In this document: one piece after another, positions 27,183-36,206 of the stretch
Position numbering within the stretch: position 1 is the first letter of the stretch
Layout of the letters: the number at the start of each line of letters is the position of its first letter
Assembly: GCF_000250635.1 (NCBI RefSeq)
Contig: NC_016940.1
Span: 744,001 to 808,000, forward strand
Source of the DNA: Saprospira grandis str. Lewin
GTDB lineage: Bacteria; Bacteroidota; Bacteroidia; Chitinophagales; Saprospiraceae
Direction: 5' to 3'
Length of the DNA: 64,000 bases
Program-made: the position numbers and the translations under genes
Notes under the pieces: generated by a model
Database searches by the model: none
Told to the model about the DNA's origin: nothing
The model's input: the letters and a program-made list of their open reading frames with translations, nothing else

Positions 27183-27225
27183 ATAAGATAGGATTGTAGA
27201 GATGGCCCTAAAGACCATAAAACAG

Positions 27226-27262
27226 AAGGCTCGTCTGTCCAGAAAGGAGCAAAACGAGCCTT
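27226..27262 (-). terminator. Probable terminator of the ABC-F gene
   Basis: The stem AAGGCTCGT/ACGAGCCTT (27226-27234 with 27254-27262) has a 19-nt loop and is followed on the minus strand by the T-rich TTCTGTTTTATGG. It lies 20 bp beyond the stop at 27283. Confidence 0.55.
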
Positions 27263-27282
27263 AGCATAGTGAAAGTTATGAT

Positions 27283-29209
27283 TTAGGCCTTAACTTCTTG
27301 GCCATATAGTAGTGCCCGCTGTTCCTTAACGCTAGGATCGCGGAGATAATCATCATAAGGCATCAGCTTATCGATAATTCCGTTGGGGGTAATTTCAATA
27401 ATTCTGTTGGCAATAGTTTGCACAAACTGATGATCTGAAGAGGTAAAGAAAATATAGCCGGGGAACTCCACCAAAGACTCGTTGAGCTTTGTGATAGATT
27501 CTAGATCAAGGTGAGAAGTGGGTTCATCCAAAACCAGGGCATTTCCTTCTTCTAGCATGAGGCGAGAGAGCAAACAGCGCACTTTTTCACCTCCAGAAAG
27601 GACCTTAGCTGACTTTTGGGTTTCTTCTCCAGAGAAGAGGAGACTGTTCAGGATTTTGTGTATCCGAATAAAATTTGGCCCTTTAGCTTAGTGCTCAAAA
27701 GCAAGATTCAGTCATTCATCGCCTAGGGACAAGCCCCTAGGCTAATCCAATGGAGGCAGCCCTCTACGAGGGCCTCAACTGTTGATACACAAGGCCTTGT
27801 TCAGTTGTTGTCGCAGAGAAGAACCTTATCCAAAGGCCCTCTTTAGAGGGCTGTCTGAAAAGCTAGCCTAGGGGCTTGTCCCTAGGCGCAGGAAAGGGCA
27901 TACACAAAATTTTAAACAGACTCGAGAAGAGCATACGGCCAAGGAAGCCACGGATAAAGGTTTCGTCTTTTTCTTCAGAATATTGGCGCAACCAATCGAC
28001 TAGATTGAGGTCTACATCAAAGTAGTGATTATTTTCGTTGGGCAAATAAGAGGGGGTTACGGTAACGCCCCAGTTAATGCTGCCCGAATCGGCTTGTACG
28101 TCCTGTTCTCCAGCCAAACACTCTAAAAACTTAGAGACGGCCAAGCTATTTTTAGACAAGAAGGCGATTTTTTGGTCTCTTTGAACGGTAAAATTGACCT
28201 TATCAAAAAGGACCTCTCCGCCTAGGCTCATCTTAAGGTCGCGCACCTCTAGGATTTGGTCTCCTACCTCACGGTTTTGCTTAAAGATAATACCGGGATA
28301 GCGGCGAGTAGAAGGCTTAATTTCGTCTAGGTTGAGTTTCTCCAAAGCCTTTTTCCGAGAAGTGGCCTGTTTGGCCTTAGAGGCATTGGCTGAAAAGCGC
28401 TGGATAAACTCGGTGAGCTCCTTGCGTTTTTGCTCTGTCTTTTTATTCTTATCGGCCATTTGGCGAGCGGCCAACTGGCTAGACTCATACCAGAAAGTAT
28501 AGTTACCTGTATGTAGATTGATTCGCATACGGTCTACATCGGCAATATGCGTACAAACGGCATCGAGGAAGTGACGGTCGTGAGAAACCACAATAACGGT
28601 ATTTCTGAAATCAGCCAAGAAATCCTCTAGCCACATGATGGTTTCTGCATCCAAGTCGTTGGTGGGCTCATCGAGAATCAACACATCGGGATTACCATAA
28701 AGGGCTTGGGCCAAGAGCACCCGTACCTTTTGGCTGGTATTGAGCTCTTTCATGGGCTTATGGTGTAGTTCTTCGGCTACGCCCAAATTACTTAGGAGTT
28801 CGGCTGCATCGCTTTCTGCAGACCAGCCGCCCATTTCTTCAAAATCGGCGCTGAGTTCTCCGGCGCGCATACCGTCGGCCTCGCTAAAATCGGGCTTGAG
28901 GTAAATTTGGTCCAGCTCTACTTTGGTATCGTACAACTTTTTGTGGCCCATCATGACCGTATCTAAAACGGCAAATTCGTCATAGGCGAAATGGTCCTGC
29001 TTAAGCACAGACATCCGAGTACCGGGTTCTAAAGATACTTGACCAGTGGTGGCATCTAGCTCTCCAGATAAAATTTTGAGGAAGGTTGATTTTCCGGCTC
29101 CATTGGCCCCAATAACGCCGTAGCAATTGCCGGTAGAAAAAACAACATTCACCTCATCAAAAAGGATGCGTTTGCCGAAACGCATAGAAAGATTGCTGAC
29201 AGTTAGCAT
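27283..29209 (-). pseudogene. ABC-F family ATPase (YbiT/YkpA-like) split by a MITE
   Basis: Two frames together make one ABC-F protein of about 540 residues. These soluble twin-ATPase proteins act on the ribosome. The 5' part (27932-29209) has first-domain Walker A GANGAGKS, signature LNTSQKVRVLLAQAL, Walker B LILDEPTNDLD, the interdomain linker and the start of the second domain up to GRMLFS. The 3' part (27283-27639) resumes exactly at FSGEETQKSAKVLSGGEKVR, with DEPTSHLD and the C-terminal end. Between them sit a 284-bp element and an 8-bp duplication (292 bp, not a multiple of three); translation would run into the element and stop at 27863. The second Walker A (FLSKNSLAVSKF) is degenerate, possibly a subgroup trait. 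A truncated N-terminal ATPase could still be made. A -7 box lies 49 bp upstream. Confidence 0.93.
27640..27923 (+). mobile_element. MITE-like element (284 bp) with 8-bp target duplication
   Basis: The element is bounded by inverted repeats GAGACTGTTCAGGATTTTG (from 27640) and, on the minus strand from 27923, GAGTCTGTTTAAAATTTTG. It is flanked by the perfect direct repeat GAGAAGAG at 27632-27639 and 27924-27931. Removing the element and one repeat copy restores the ABC-F reading frame. Inside are palindromes such as CCTAGGGacaagCCCCTAGG and a segment CCCTCTTTAGAGGG, but no ORF, so it needs a transposase from elsewhere. Eight-bp duplications and GAG..CTGTT ends fit the IS256 family; this is inference. 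Confidence 0.92.
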
Positions 29210-29257
29210 TTATGGTTGGTTTGTGGCGGTGTTCAAATGATTTCACTTAGTTGGCCG

Positions 29258-29265
29258 CAAAGTTA
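29258..29265 (-). promoter_or_regulatory. Possible -7 box of the ABC-F gene
   Basis: TAACTTTG on the minus strand matches TAnnTTTG and lies 49 bp upstream of the ATG at 29209. No clear TTTG -33 box is found 19 bp further up. Confidence 0.45.
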
Positions 29266-29458
29266 CTGATTTATCATTGGATTTCCTGATATCCAATTGA
29301 ATTTAGCAGTTTTAGGGGGGAAGTTGTTGTTTCTAAGGCTATTTGGCTCTGTGTAGTCCTGCTTATTGGTTCTTTTTAGGGCTAAAGCAGGAGCACCAAA
29401 AATAGCTAATGATCCATCTCTTAAGAGAGAACTTATTCCCTTCATTTTAAACATAAGT

Positions 29459-31864
29459 ATGCCTTTCCTATTCAAAAGACAGATTGAGACGAGTTTAGTT
29501 AGACTATTTGTTTGTCTATCCTTATTTGCTCCCCTTTACTATTTGCATGCACAAACTCCATGGCAAAAACAGCTGAGGACGAAGGAAGAAAAACTTTCTA
29601 GCTTAGAATATATCTATGCCCAAACAGACAGGACAATTTACCGTCCTGGAGAAACTATTTGGTTTACGGCCTATTTATTTGGGGCTCAAAAAGGGCTAGC
29701 GCCTCCATCTCAATATATTTATGCTCAACTTATTGGTCCAGATGGGGCAGTAAAAGAAGAATTTCGTTTAGAGGTAATTAACAGAACCGCTAGAGGTTGT
29801 TTTCAGCTAGCTAAAACGGCAGTGATCGGGGGCTACCAACTTCAATTGTATAGCCAATGGCAAAAAAACTTTGGTACAGCCCTCTTCTTTAAAAAAGAGC
29901 TAAAAATAAAGTCTTTAGGTCCTTCATCAGAGCAAGCTATTGGCAGTCAAAGAGAAAAATTAAAGAAGATTCAACTACATTTTCATCCAGAAGGGGGCTA
30001 TTTACTTGCAAACTGTACTAACCGCTTAGCAATAAAAACAGTAGATGAAAAAGGCCGTAGTGTAGCGATTAAAGCCGTTCTGCTTAACCAGAAAAAGGAG
30101 GTCTTAGCCCAATATGAAACTTATCATGCGGGAATTGGAAGCTTAGTGTTTAGCCCTCAGCAAAATGAAAATTATACGCTTAAGGTCCTAAGCCCTATAG
30201 AAGAAGAATACCCTCTGCCTAAAATTAGAAATAAAGGGCTACATTTGAGCTGCTTAAAGCAAGAAAATCAAGTTTTAAGCATCAATATTTTTAGTACTAA
30301 GCAAAGACCTGTAGAACTACTTATAGAACAGGCTGAAGGGCTACTAATAAAGAAAAAGCTAGAACTAAAAAAGGGGAATCAACAATACCTAATTTCCTTA
30401 AAAGACGGCCAGAAAGGCTTAGCTCAATTAAGTCTGCGTAAAGTAAAAGGCCCTAAGCTCCTACAAAGGATATTTTTTCTTCAGCAAGAAGAGGTGCAGT
30501 ATTTAGTCCATAAAAAGCTCGACTACAAAAAGGATAGTTCGCTCTTAAGGCTCCAACTAAAAGATGCCGATAACCGACCACTAAAAGCACAATTATCATT
30601 TGCTCTAACCATAGAGGAGGAAAAAAGGCCTCGAGATGACGAACATCTTTTATCCTACAGCTTGCTATCTATACCTTTAAGTATTCCAATTGAGCAAGCT
30701 GGTTTTTATCTAAATAAGGCCAACCCAAAAGCAGATAGTGCTCTGGATAACTTACTGCTTAGCCAGAGCTGGGCGGCTCTGCATCCACTTCAGCCTGCTC
30801 AAGCAAAGATTAAACTTAGTTATCCGGCAGAGGTAGGCGGACAATTAAGAGCCCTACTGTTTTGGCGCAAACTTCCGCTGGCCCACAAAAAAGTTGCTAT
30901 TTATGATAGTAGTGGAACAAAACTCCTCCAAAAAATAAAAACAAATGCTCAAGGTGAAATCTATTGGGAAGAGGATGAATTTCAGGAAGACCTCATCGTA
31001 AAAATCGACCATTATGGCTACCAGCTTTCAAAAAAGATTTATTACCGTCCGCCCTGCCCTCATTACAGTAAAACAATTACAAAAAACGCAGGCCTATCAA
31101 ATCAACTAAGTGCAAAGGTTCTCGATTATAAAGGAGAGCCTATGTACTATCTGTTTATAGATCTCTGTAGAGAAAATGAATGCAAGACCATTCAAACTAG
31201 TTGGGATGGGACCTTTAAGCTAGATTCTTTGGTCCCAGGGCGCTATGATTTACACATTAGAGGAAGAGAGCATGAAGATCTATGCTTTAATAATATTTGC
31301 TTAGCTGCAGATGATAGCCTCCAACTAACGGTCTCCTATGAAGGCTTAGGGCTAGCATCTAAATCAGAAGTTAATTCAGGAGTGCTTATACATTATACGC
31401 CAGTCCCCTATACTAAAGCAGAAGTTGAGTCTTGTCCTCCAAACCTCAATGATCCGATTAGCTATAATGATTTGATTAGAGTGGAAGAAGGCATTGAAAG
31501 ACGCCCAGCCTTCTTAGGAGAAGTTGGAGAAGCATCTAATTATGCGGCCTTCTACAGAGCACAAGGAAAAGCCTACTATTACGAAACGCATTCCAAGCAG
31601 CGTGAATCTCAACCTTATTTGCGTTTTCGTATCCCATCTTCTGGATTAAAATGGCTTAATGCACAGCATGGCAGCCCTAATGTCTTTCCTTCTCGTCCCT
31701 TTTATCCAGAAAACAATAAAACCATCCTTTGGCAAGCGAAAATTGAGACCAACGAACTAGGACAGCTAGATATCCCTTACCCCAAAAGTCCAGAAAAATA
31801 TCGTTTAATCATAGAAGGTATCGGCAAAAATGGCGAGTTAATTTACTGGGAGCAGCAGCTTTAG
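29459..31864 (+). CDS. MG2/carboxypeptidase-regulatory-like secreted protein
   Basis: From the ATG at 29459 (MPFLFKRQ) the protein is 801 residues with a Sec signal ending near YLHAQ; an upstream in-frame extension to 29366 is unlikely. Shortly after the signal comes YIYAQTDRTIYRPGETIWFTAYL, the macroglobulin MG2-type entry common in large Bacteroidetes surface proteins. Further beta-sandwich segments follow, including HFHPEGGYLLAN, a DDEHLLSYSLLS motif typical of this group, and a carboxypeptidase regulatory-like repeat (YPAEVGGQLRALLFWRKLPLAHKKVAIYDSSG). No TonB plug or thiolester is seen, and no T9SS tail. The role is unknown, perhaps periplasmic or outer-membrane. Base composition is visibly more AT-rich than the neighbours, so recent transfer is possible. 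Confidence 0.8.
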   Translation: MPFLFKRQIETSLVRLFVCLSLFAPLYYLHAQTPWQKQLRTKEEKLSSLEYIYAQTDRTIYRPGETIWFTAYLFGAQKGLAPPSQYIYAQLIGPDGAVKEEFRLEVINRTARGCFQLAKTAVIGGYQLQLYSQWQKNFGTALFFKKELKIKSLGPSSEQAIGSQREKLKKIQLHFHPEGGYLLANCTNRLAIKTVDEKGRSVAIKAVLLNQKKEVLAQYETYHAGIGSLVFSPQQNENYTLKVLSPIEEEYPLPKIRNKGLHLSCLKQENQVLSINIFSTKQRPVELLIEQAEGLLIKKKLELKKGNQQYLISLKDGQKGLAQLSLRKVKGPKLLQRIFFLQQEEVQYLVHKKLDYKKDSSLLRLQLKDADNRPLKAQLSFALTIEEEKRPRDDEHLLSYSLLSIPLSIPIEQAGFYLNKANPKADSALDNLLLSQSWAALHPLQPAQAKIKLSYPAEVGGQLRALLFWRKLPLAHKKVAIYDSSGTKLLQKIKTNAQGEIYWEEDEFQEDLIVKIDHYGYQLSKKIYYRPPCPHYSKTITKNAGLSNQLSAKVLDYKGEPMYYLFIDLCRENECKTIQTSWDGTFKLDSLVPGRYDLHIRGREHEDLCFNNICLAADDSLQLTVSYEGLGLASKSEVNSGVLIHYTPVPYTKAEVESCPPNLNDPISYNDLIRVEEGIERRPAFLGEVGEASNYAAFYRAQGKAYYYETHSKQRESQPYLRFRIPSSGLKWLNAQHGSPNVFPSRPFYPENNKTILWQAKIETNELGQLDIPYPKSPEKYRLIIEGIGKNGELIYWEQQL

Positions 31865-31917
31865 CCCAACTTCCCCTAAGCCGCTTCTAAGCAGGGAAGT
31901 TGTATTTGGCTGAGGGA

Positions 31918-32110
31918 TGGGAAGGGGGGCCGCAGGCCCGACCAAGGGCGGAACGAAGTGGAGCCCGCAGGGCCGAGCAGACCTGCGAGCCCGGGACAGC
32001 CCGACCCGCCCGATAATTCATGAGGGTTTCAACCCTCATTTTGTATAGCTTCGCAAAGCGATATCGCTTTGCGCTGGGTTTTAACCTAGCGGAAGGGGCA
32101 GCCCCAAAAA
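31918..32110 (+). repeat. Structured intergenic repeat, subtype B, copy 8 (enlarged)
   Basis: Closing helix GGCTG/CAGCC; second helix GGG/CCC. Between the GACCCGCCC and GGGGCAGCCCC blocks, where other copies have a short hairpin, it carries extra palindromes: ATGAGGGTTTCAACCCTCAT and GCAAAGCGATATCGCTTTGC. At 193 bp it is the longest copy in the window. Confidence 0.8.
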
Positions 32111-32123
32111 ATAATACCCATTA

Positions 32124-32164
32124 AAAAGCAAAAACCGCTAGCTCCTCTCAGAACTAGCGGCTTT
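32124..32164 (-). terminator. Intrinsic terminator of the S46 peptidase gene
   Basis: The stem CCGCTAG/CTAGCGG (with flanking A-T pairs) at 32132-32164 is followed on the minus strand by TTTTTGCTTTTTAA. It lies 24 bp beyond the stop at 32188. Confidence 0.75.
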
Positions 32165-32187
32165 CTATGATGTACTGTCTTTTCAGA

Positions 32188-34323
32188 CTATTTGACCAAC
32201 TTCATCTCGTCAATCAACCAGCTGGCCTGACCATAACGGTCAATGACCCAAAGCACATAGCGGATGTCTACCGCAATGTTGCGACAGCGCGATTCATCAA
32301 ACATGAAGTCGCTCATGGTGCTCTCCCAACTGCGGTCAAAGTTGATGCCCATTAGGCGTCCTTTGGCATCAATGACGGGGCTACCCGAGTTTCCTCCTGT
32401 GGTGTGATTGGAGGCCGTAAAACAAACCCAAAGCTCCCCGTTCTGAGTATAAGGACCAAAATCTTTGGCCTCATAGAGCTCCATAAATCGCTCCGGCAAA
32501 TCAAAATCAGGATGATCTTTCTGGTACTTTTGCATCACGCCCTCAATGGTGGTATAGGGCAAATAAGCCATGCCATCATGCGGGGCAGAACCCTCCAGTT
32601 TACCGTAGGCAATGCGCAAGGTAGAGTTGGCATCGGACCAATGACGCTGCTTGGGAAACATCGTCAAGGCGCCTTTTACATAGGTTTCCATGAGCTCTTC
32701 TTCCTGAGCCTGAAAAGCGCCATAGCTGGGCGCTACTTTCTGCAAGTAGTTGCTGTACAGACTAGCCGCCAACTGCAAAGCGGGGTCTTTGGCCAATTCA
32801 GCCGCTGCTTTGGCATCAAAGTTTTCCAAAATAGCCGCTACTTTCTTTTCATGAAGCAACTTAGAGTCTGCAAAAATAGCCTTTCCAGTAGCCGCCCAAG
32901 CTTCTGCAAAATCATCGGGCAAAAGGCTGTTGTCCATATAGTTGACATAGAGGGGCGTGAGTTGCTCATAAATTTTTTGGTCAATGCCCAAGTCGTAGTT
33001 CTTGAAAAAAGCCGTATTCGCCTCTTTCAAGCGAGCAATTTCTGCCTCTAGCTTACCGGCAGCCTCTAGTTCTTCGTAGCGGTTGGCTAGATTGTTAAAG
33101 CCGTAGCTAAAACGCAAAAATTCTGGCCCAACAAAGAAGTACTCAATAAATAAGGCTCTGGCAAATTCATATTTCTGATTCTCCTCCTGCAATTTGGCCA
33201 AATCTTCTAGAACGGTCCCAAACTCTTCGGTCCACTCTTCCTTAATTTGCGCTCGACTGTTGTACTTTTTCTCCCAATGTGCCTTTTTATCCAAGGCCTT
33301 GAGATCACGCAAACCACCCAACTGACCAATCCATTTTTTCCAAGCATTGGCAATAGAGGCCTGCTTAGAAGCATACTTGATGCGAATTTCGTCAGAGCTG
33401 TTCATGGCTGGCTTAATGATGCCCAAACTAGTTTCTCTCATCTTGATTCTTGCGGGACGCTCCTGCTGCATGTAAAAGCCCAATTTGGCCGCCGAATAAT
33501 GCTGGTCGGTACGGCCCGGAAAACCATAGACCATCGTGAAGTCTCCCTCTTTTTTGTCTTTCATGCTAATGGGCAAAAAATGAGCAGGCTTGTAAGGGCG
33601 ATTGGCCTCACTGTAGTCCGCTGGCGCATTATCCTCATCGGCATAAATCCGAAATACAGAAAAATCCCCCGTATGACGAGGCCATACCCAGTTGTCGGTA
33701 TCCCCTCCATATTTTCCAATGGCCGAAGGAGGCGCCCCCACTAAACGAATGTCGTTGTAGTCTTGGGTAGTCAACATATAATAAACGTTCCCCTTATGAA
33801 AAGGCTTAATTTTGGCCTTATAGCCTTTTTCCGCCGCCGCAGCCGCTTCCAAAGCCTTGATATTTGCCGAAACTTTTGCCGCCTTTTCTTCTTCGGTCAT
33901 GGACTCTGTGGTCCCTTTCAATACATCAAAAGTAACCTCGCGCATCTCTTTGACAAAGGTAACATGCATCCAAGGACAAGCCAGTTCTTCCGAGCGGTTT
34001 TTGGCCCAAAATCCGTGCTTGAGGTAGTCATTCTCTAAAGAAGAATGCTGCTGAATGGCATCAAATCCACAGTGGTGGTTGGTCAATAATAAGCCCTGTT
34101 TAGAGACCAATTCTGCCGTACAGCCCCCATCAAACTGAACAATCGCATCCTTCAAACTCGATTTGTTGGTCGAGTAAATCTGCGAGGGCTTGAGCTTTAA
34201 ACCATAGGTCTTCATATCCGAGTAGAACATGTCTATCAAGGCCGGAATCCACATGCCCTCCCCCGCCCAACTCATGGGCATAAAGAGCAATAATGCTACT
34301 ACAAATGCTAATAATTTTTTCAT
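32188..34323 (-). CDS. S46 family dipeptidyl-peptidase, DPP11-like
   Basis: This 711-residue protein starts with a Sec signal (MKKLLAFVVALLLF...SWA-G). The chymotrypsin-like catalytic parts of family S46 are present: LLTNHHCGFDAIQ (His near residue 84) and GGNSGSPV (Ser646), with the helical insertion domain between. Eighteen residues after the catalytic Ser is Arg664 in INFDRSWE. In DPP11 this position is Arg and confers preference for Asp or Glu at P1; in DPP7 it is Gly. So it is probably a periplasmic enzyme releasing acidic dipeptides for growth on protein. The specificity is inferred from that one residue. The gene is preceded by a structured repeat (34357-34485) and ends at a strong terminator. 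Confidence 0.93.
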   Translation of the reverse strand: MKKLLAFVVALLLFMPMSWAGEGMWIPALIDMFYSDMKTYGLKLKPSQIYSTNKSSLKDAIVQFDGGCTAELVSKQGLLLTNHHCGFDAIQQHSSLENDYLKHGFWAKNRSEELACPWMHVTFVKEMREVTFDVLKGTTESMTEEEKAAKVSANIKALEAAAAAEKGYKAKIKPFHKGNVYYMLTTQDYNDIRLVGAPPSAIGKYGGDTDNWVWPRHTGDFSVFRIYADEDNAPADYSEANRPYKPAHFLPISMKDKKEGDFTMVYGFPGRTDQHYSAAKLGFYMQQERPARIKMRETSLGIIKPAMNSSDEIRIKYASKQASIANAWKKWIGQLGGLRDLKALDKKAHWEKKYNSRAQIKEEWTEEFGTVLEDLAKLQEENQKYEFARALFIEYFFVGPEFLRFSYGFNNLANRYEELEAAGKLEAEIARLKEANTAFFKNYDLGIDQKIYEQLTPLYVNYMDNSLLPDDFAEAWAATGKAIFADSKLLHEKKVAAILENFDAKAAAELAKDPALQLAASLYSNYLQKVAPSYGAFQAQEEELMETYVKGALTMFPKQRHWSDANSTLRIAYGKLEGSAPHDGMAYLPYTTIEGVMQKYQKDHPDFDLPERFMELYEAKDFGPYTQNGELWVCFTASNHTTGGNSGSPVIDAKGRLMGINFDRSWESTMSDFMFDESRCRNIAVDIRYVLWVIDRYGQASWLIDEMKLVK

Positions 34324-34356
34324 TAGTTATTTTTAAGTTAGATAATGTTTCTGCTC

Positions 34357-34485
34357 TTTTGGGGCTGCCCCGGCCTTCGGCCGGGTCGGGCTATCTCGCA
34401 GCTCGCTGTTCGCTCGGCCCTGCGCTTTTTCGCTACGCTCAAAAGCTGGGTCTGGCCTTCGGCCACTGCTGCCTATCCCTCAGCC
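34357..34485 (-). repeat. Structured intergenic repeat, subtype B, copy 9
   Basis: Closing helix GGCTG/CAGCC. The second helix is GCAG/CTGC, where most copies have GGGG/CCCC; both sides differ. Its A-run end is 34 bp upstream of the dipeptidyl-peptidase ATG, in the same direction, so it would lie in the mRNA leader if transcribed from upstream. Confidence 0.85.
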
Positions 34486-34526
34486 TGCGGGCCTAACGGC
34501 CCTGTACACTGCATAATTCCAACAGA

Positions 34527-36017
34527 CTAAAAGAATTGCTTTAGTAGTTGCCCAGCGGCTTCTCTAAATCTGCTGTTTCGGTCTTCTGCCCAAGCCTTTA
34601 GCCGCTTTTCTTGGGCCGCTTCGGCTTTGGGACTTAAGGCAAAGTTGGCCAAAAACTGATAAAATTGATAGTCTTTGTTTTGCCCTAAGTTAAGATCTTC
34701 TGTATACAATTGCGAAAAACGCTTAAGTTGCCCCCTAGCCTTGGCATATTGGTCCTGACGCAAATAAATGGCCGCCAAACCCTCTAGGAGTTTGTAGTTG
34801 TCGGGAGCCGTTTGTAAGAGTTGGACCAGCACTTTTTCACTCTTTTCATAGTCGTAGTTCTCAAAGTATAATCGAGCCAAGGCAAAGAGTTCCTCAAATT
34901 CTGGCGCAATGGCCGTGGCCCGCTCATAATAAGGCACCGCTTTATGGTATTTACGCTCTGGCAAATAAGCAAAGCCCATCATTTTGTAGAGGTCCGCATC
35001 AAAGGCATTGATGGCCTCGGCCTGGCCTAGGGCTTCCTCCGCCAAAGCGAGTTCGCCTTTCAAGATGTATAATAGGACCAATGATTTATGAATCAAAAAG
35101 GGGTTTTCTGGCGCTGTTTTCAACATCTTTAGGTAATCTTGCTCTAGGGCCTTTAAGGCCACTAGCTGCTCCCCCTTGGCCCTTAACTGAAAAGGCTTTT
35201 TTGCGCTAAACTGATCGAGCTCCATAAAAAAGACTTTATAAAATAAAGCCGTCAATTGGGCCGTCTTTAAGGCCAAGTTAATCCGCAAAACCTGCGGATT
35301 TTCCCGCTGCGCCCGCTCCAAAAAACGAAGGTCCAACTCAAATTTAGCCAGCTCTTCCAAACCATAGTTCTCCCGCTGAGCAGACAACTGCATCATGGCC
35401 TGATAGGTGGTAAACAATAAGGCCGTTACATAAATATTAGGGTCTCGAGGATCTAGCTGATAGGCCGTATCTAACTGCCGCTCGGCCTTCTCTAACTGAA
35501 AGGTCTGCAACTGATAAAGGGCCAATTGGGCCCTGGCCCGCGCTAATTTGGGCTGCCGCTGACAAAAAGCCTCCCATAAGGTGGGCAAACTCTCGAGGTT
35601 CCCTACAGTCAACATCATATAACTAATGTCTTCTAACACTTCTATGTTGGAAGGGTTGGCCTCATAGAGCTCTACCGCATAGTTATAGGCCTTCTGCAAA
35701 TAGGGAAAACCCTTCTCTGGCTGGCCCAAATCATAATAACTCTGATAGATGTCGATCAATAAATCTATGTCGTTCTCCAATTTAGGGTCCTCATAGGCCA
35801 AAAGCAATTCTTCTAAACTGCGCTCTGGCGCTACCGCCTCTGGCGGCAACTCTGGCTCTAACATAGAGCGGTTGTAACTCAGGATAATGCTGGCATTTAC
35901 CTCCGGAAAAGCCGCCGCCTGCCGAATGGCCAGACTGTCTCGCCCATCTCGCAAAAGTTGGGCAGCTAAACCATAGGGAAGCAAAAGAATGACAAATAAA
36001 AGAGCGGTTCTGATCAT
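34527..36017 (-). CDS. Secreted tetratricopeptide-repeat protein
   Basis: This 496-residue protein has a Sec signal (MIRTALLFVILLLPYGLAA-Q). The rest is almost entirely alpha-helical with TPR-type helix pairs, for example ARAQLALYQLQTFQLEKAERQLDTAYQLDPRDPN, DLYKMMGFAYLPERKYHKAVPYYERATAIAPE and LLEGLAAIYLRQDQYAKARGQLKRF. TPRs are protein-binding scaffolds; a partner is not evident. It is probably periplasmic. It lies between a repeat on each side, with truB further upstream, and shows no sign of an operon with either. No enzymatic domain is visible. Confidence 0.85.
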   Translation of the reverse strand: MIRTALLFVILLLPYGLAAQLLRDGRDSLAIRQAAAFPEVNASIILSYNRSMLEPELPPEAVAPERSLEELLLAYEDPKLENDIDLLIDIYQSYYDLGQPEKGFPYLQKAYNYAVELYEANPSNIEVLEDISYMMLTVGNLESLPTLWEAFCQRQPKLARARAQLALYQLQTFQLEKAERQLDTAYQLDPRDPNIYVTALLFTTYQAMMQLSAQRENYGLEELAKFELDLRFLERAQRENPQVLRINLALKTAQLTALFYKVFFMELDQFSAKKPFQLRAKGEQLVALKALEQDYLKMLKTAPENPFLIHKSLVLLYILKGELALAEEALGQAEAINAFDADLYKMMGFAYLPERKYHKAVPYYERATAIAPEFEELFALARLYFENYDYEKSEKVLVQLLQTAPDNYKLLEGLAAIYLRQDQYAKARGQLKRFSQLYTEDLNLGQNKDYQFYQFLANFALSPKAEAAQEKRLKAWAEDRNSRFREAAGQLLKQFF

Positions 36018-36075
36018 GGTAGTTTGCTTTTTTTATGGGGAAATTAAATAGCAGGTCCAGAGGAGCGCAGCGACT

Positions 36076-36206
36076 GGCTGAGGGATGGAAAGCAGTGGCC
36101 GAAGGCCAGACCTAGGCGGCGAAGCCGCCGCAGGGCCGAGCAGACCTGCGAGCTGCGACAGAGCCCGACCCAAGGCCGTAGGCCGCAGGGGCAGCCCCAA
36201 AAAAAA
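36076..36206 (+). repeat. Structured intergenic repeat, subtype B, copy 10
   Basis: Closing helix GGCTG/CAGCC; second helix GCAG/CTGC. Its terminal A-run is directly contiguous with the truB stop codon (36207-36209, opposite strand), with no base between. It pairs in inverted orientation with copy 11 around truB-tilS. Confidence 0.87.
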
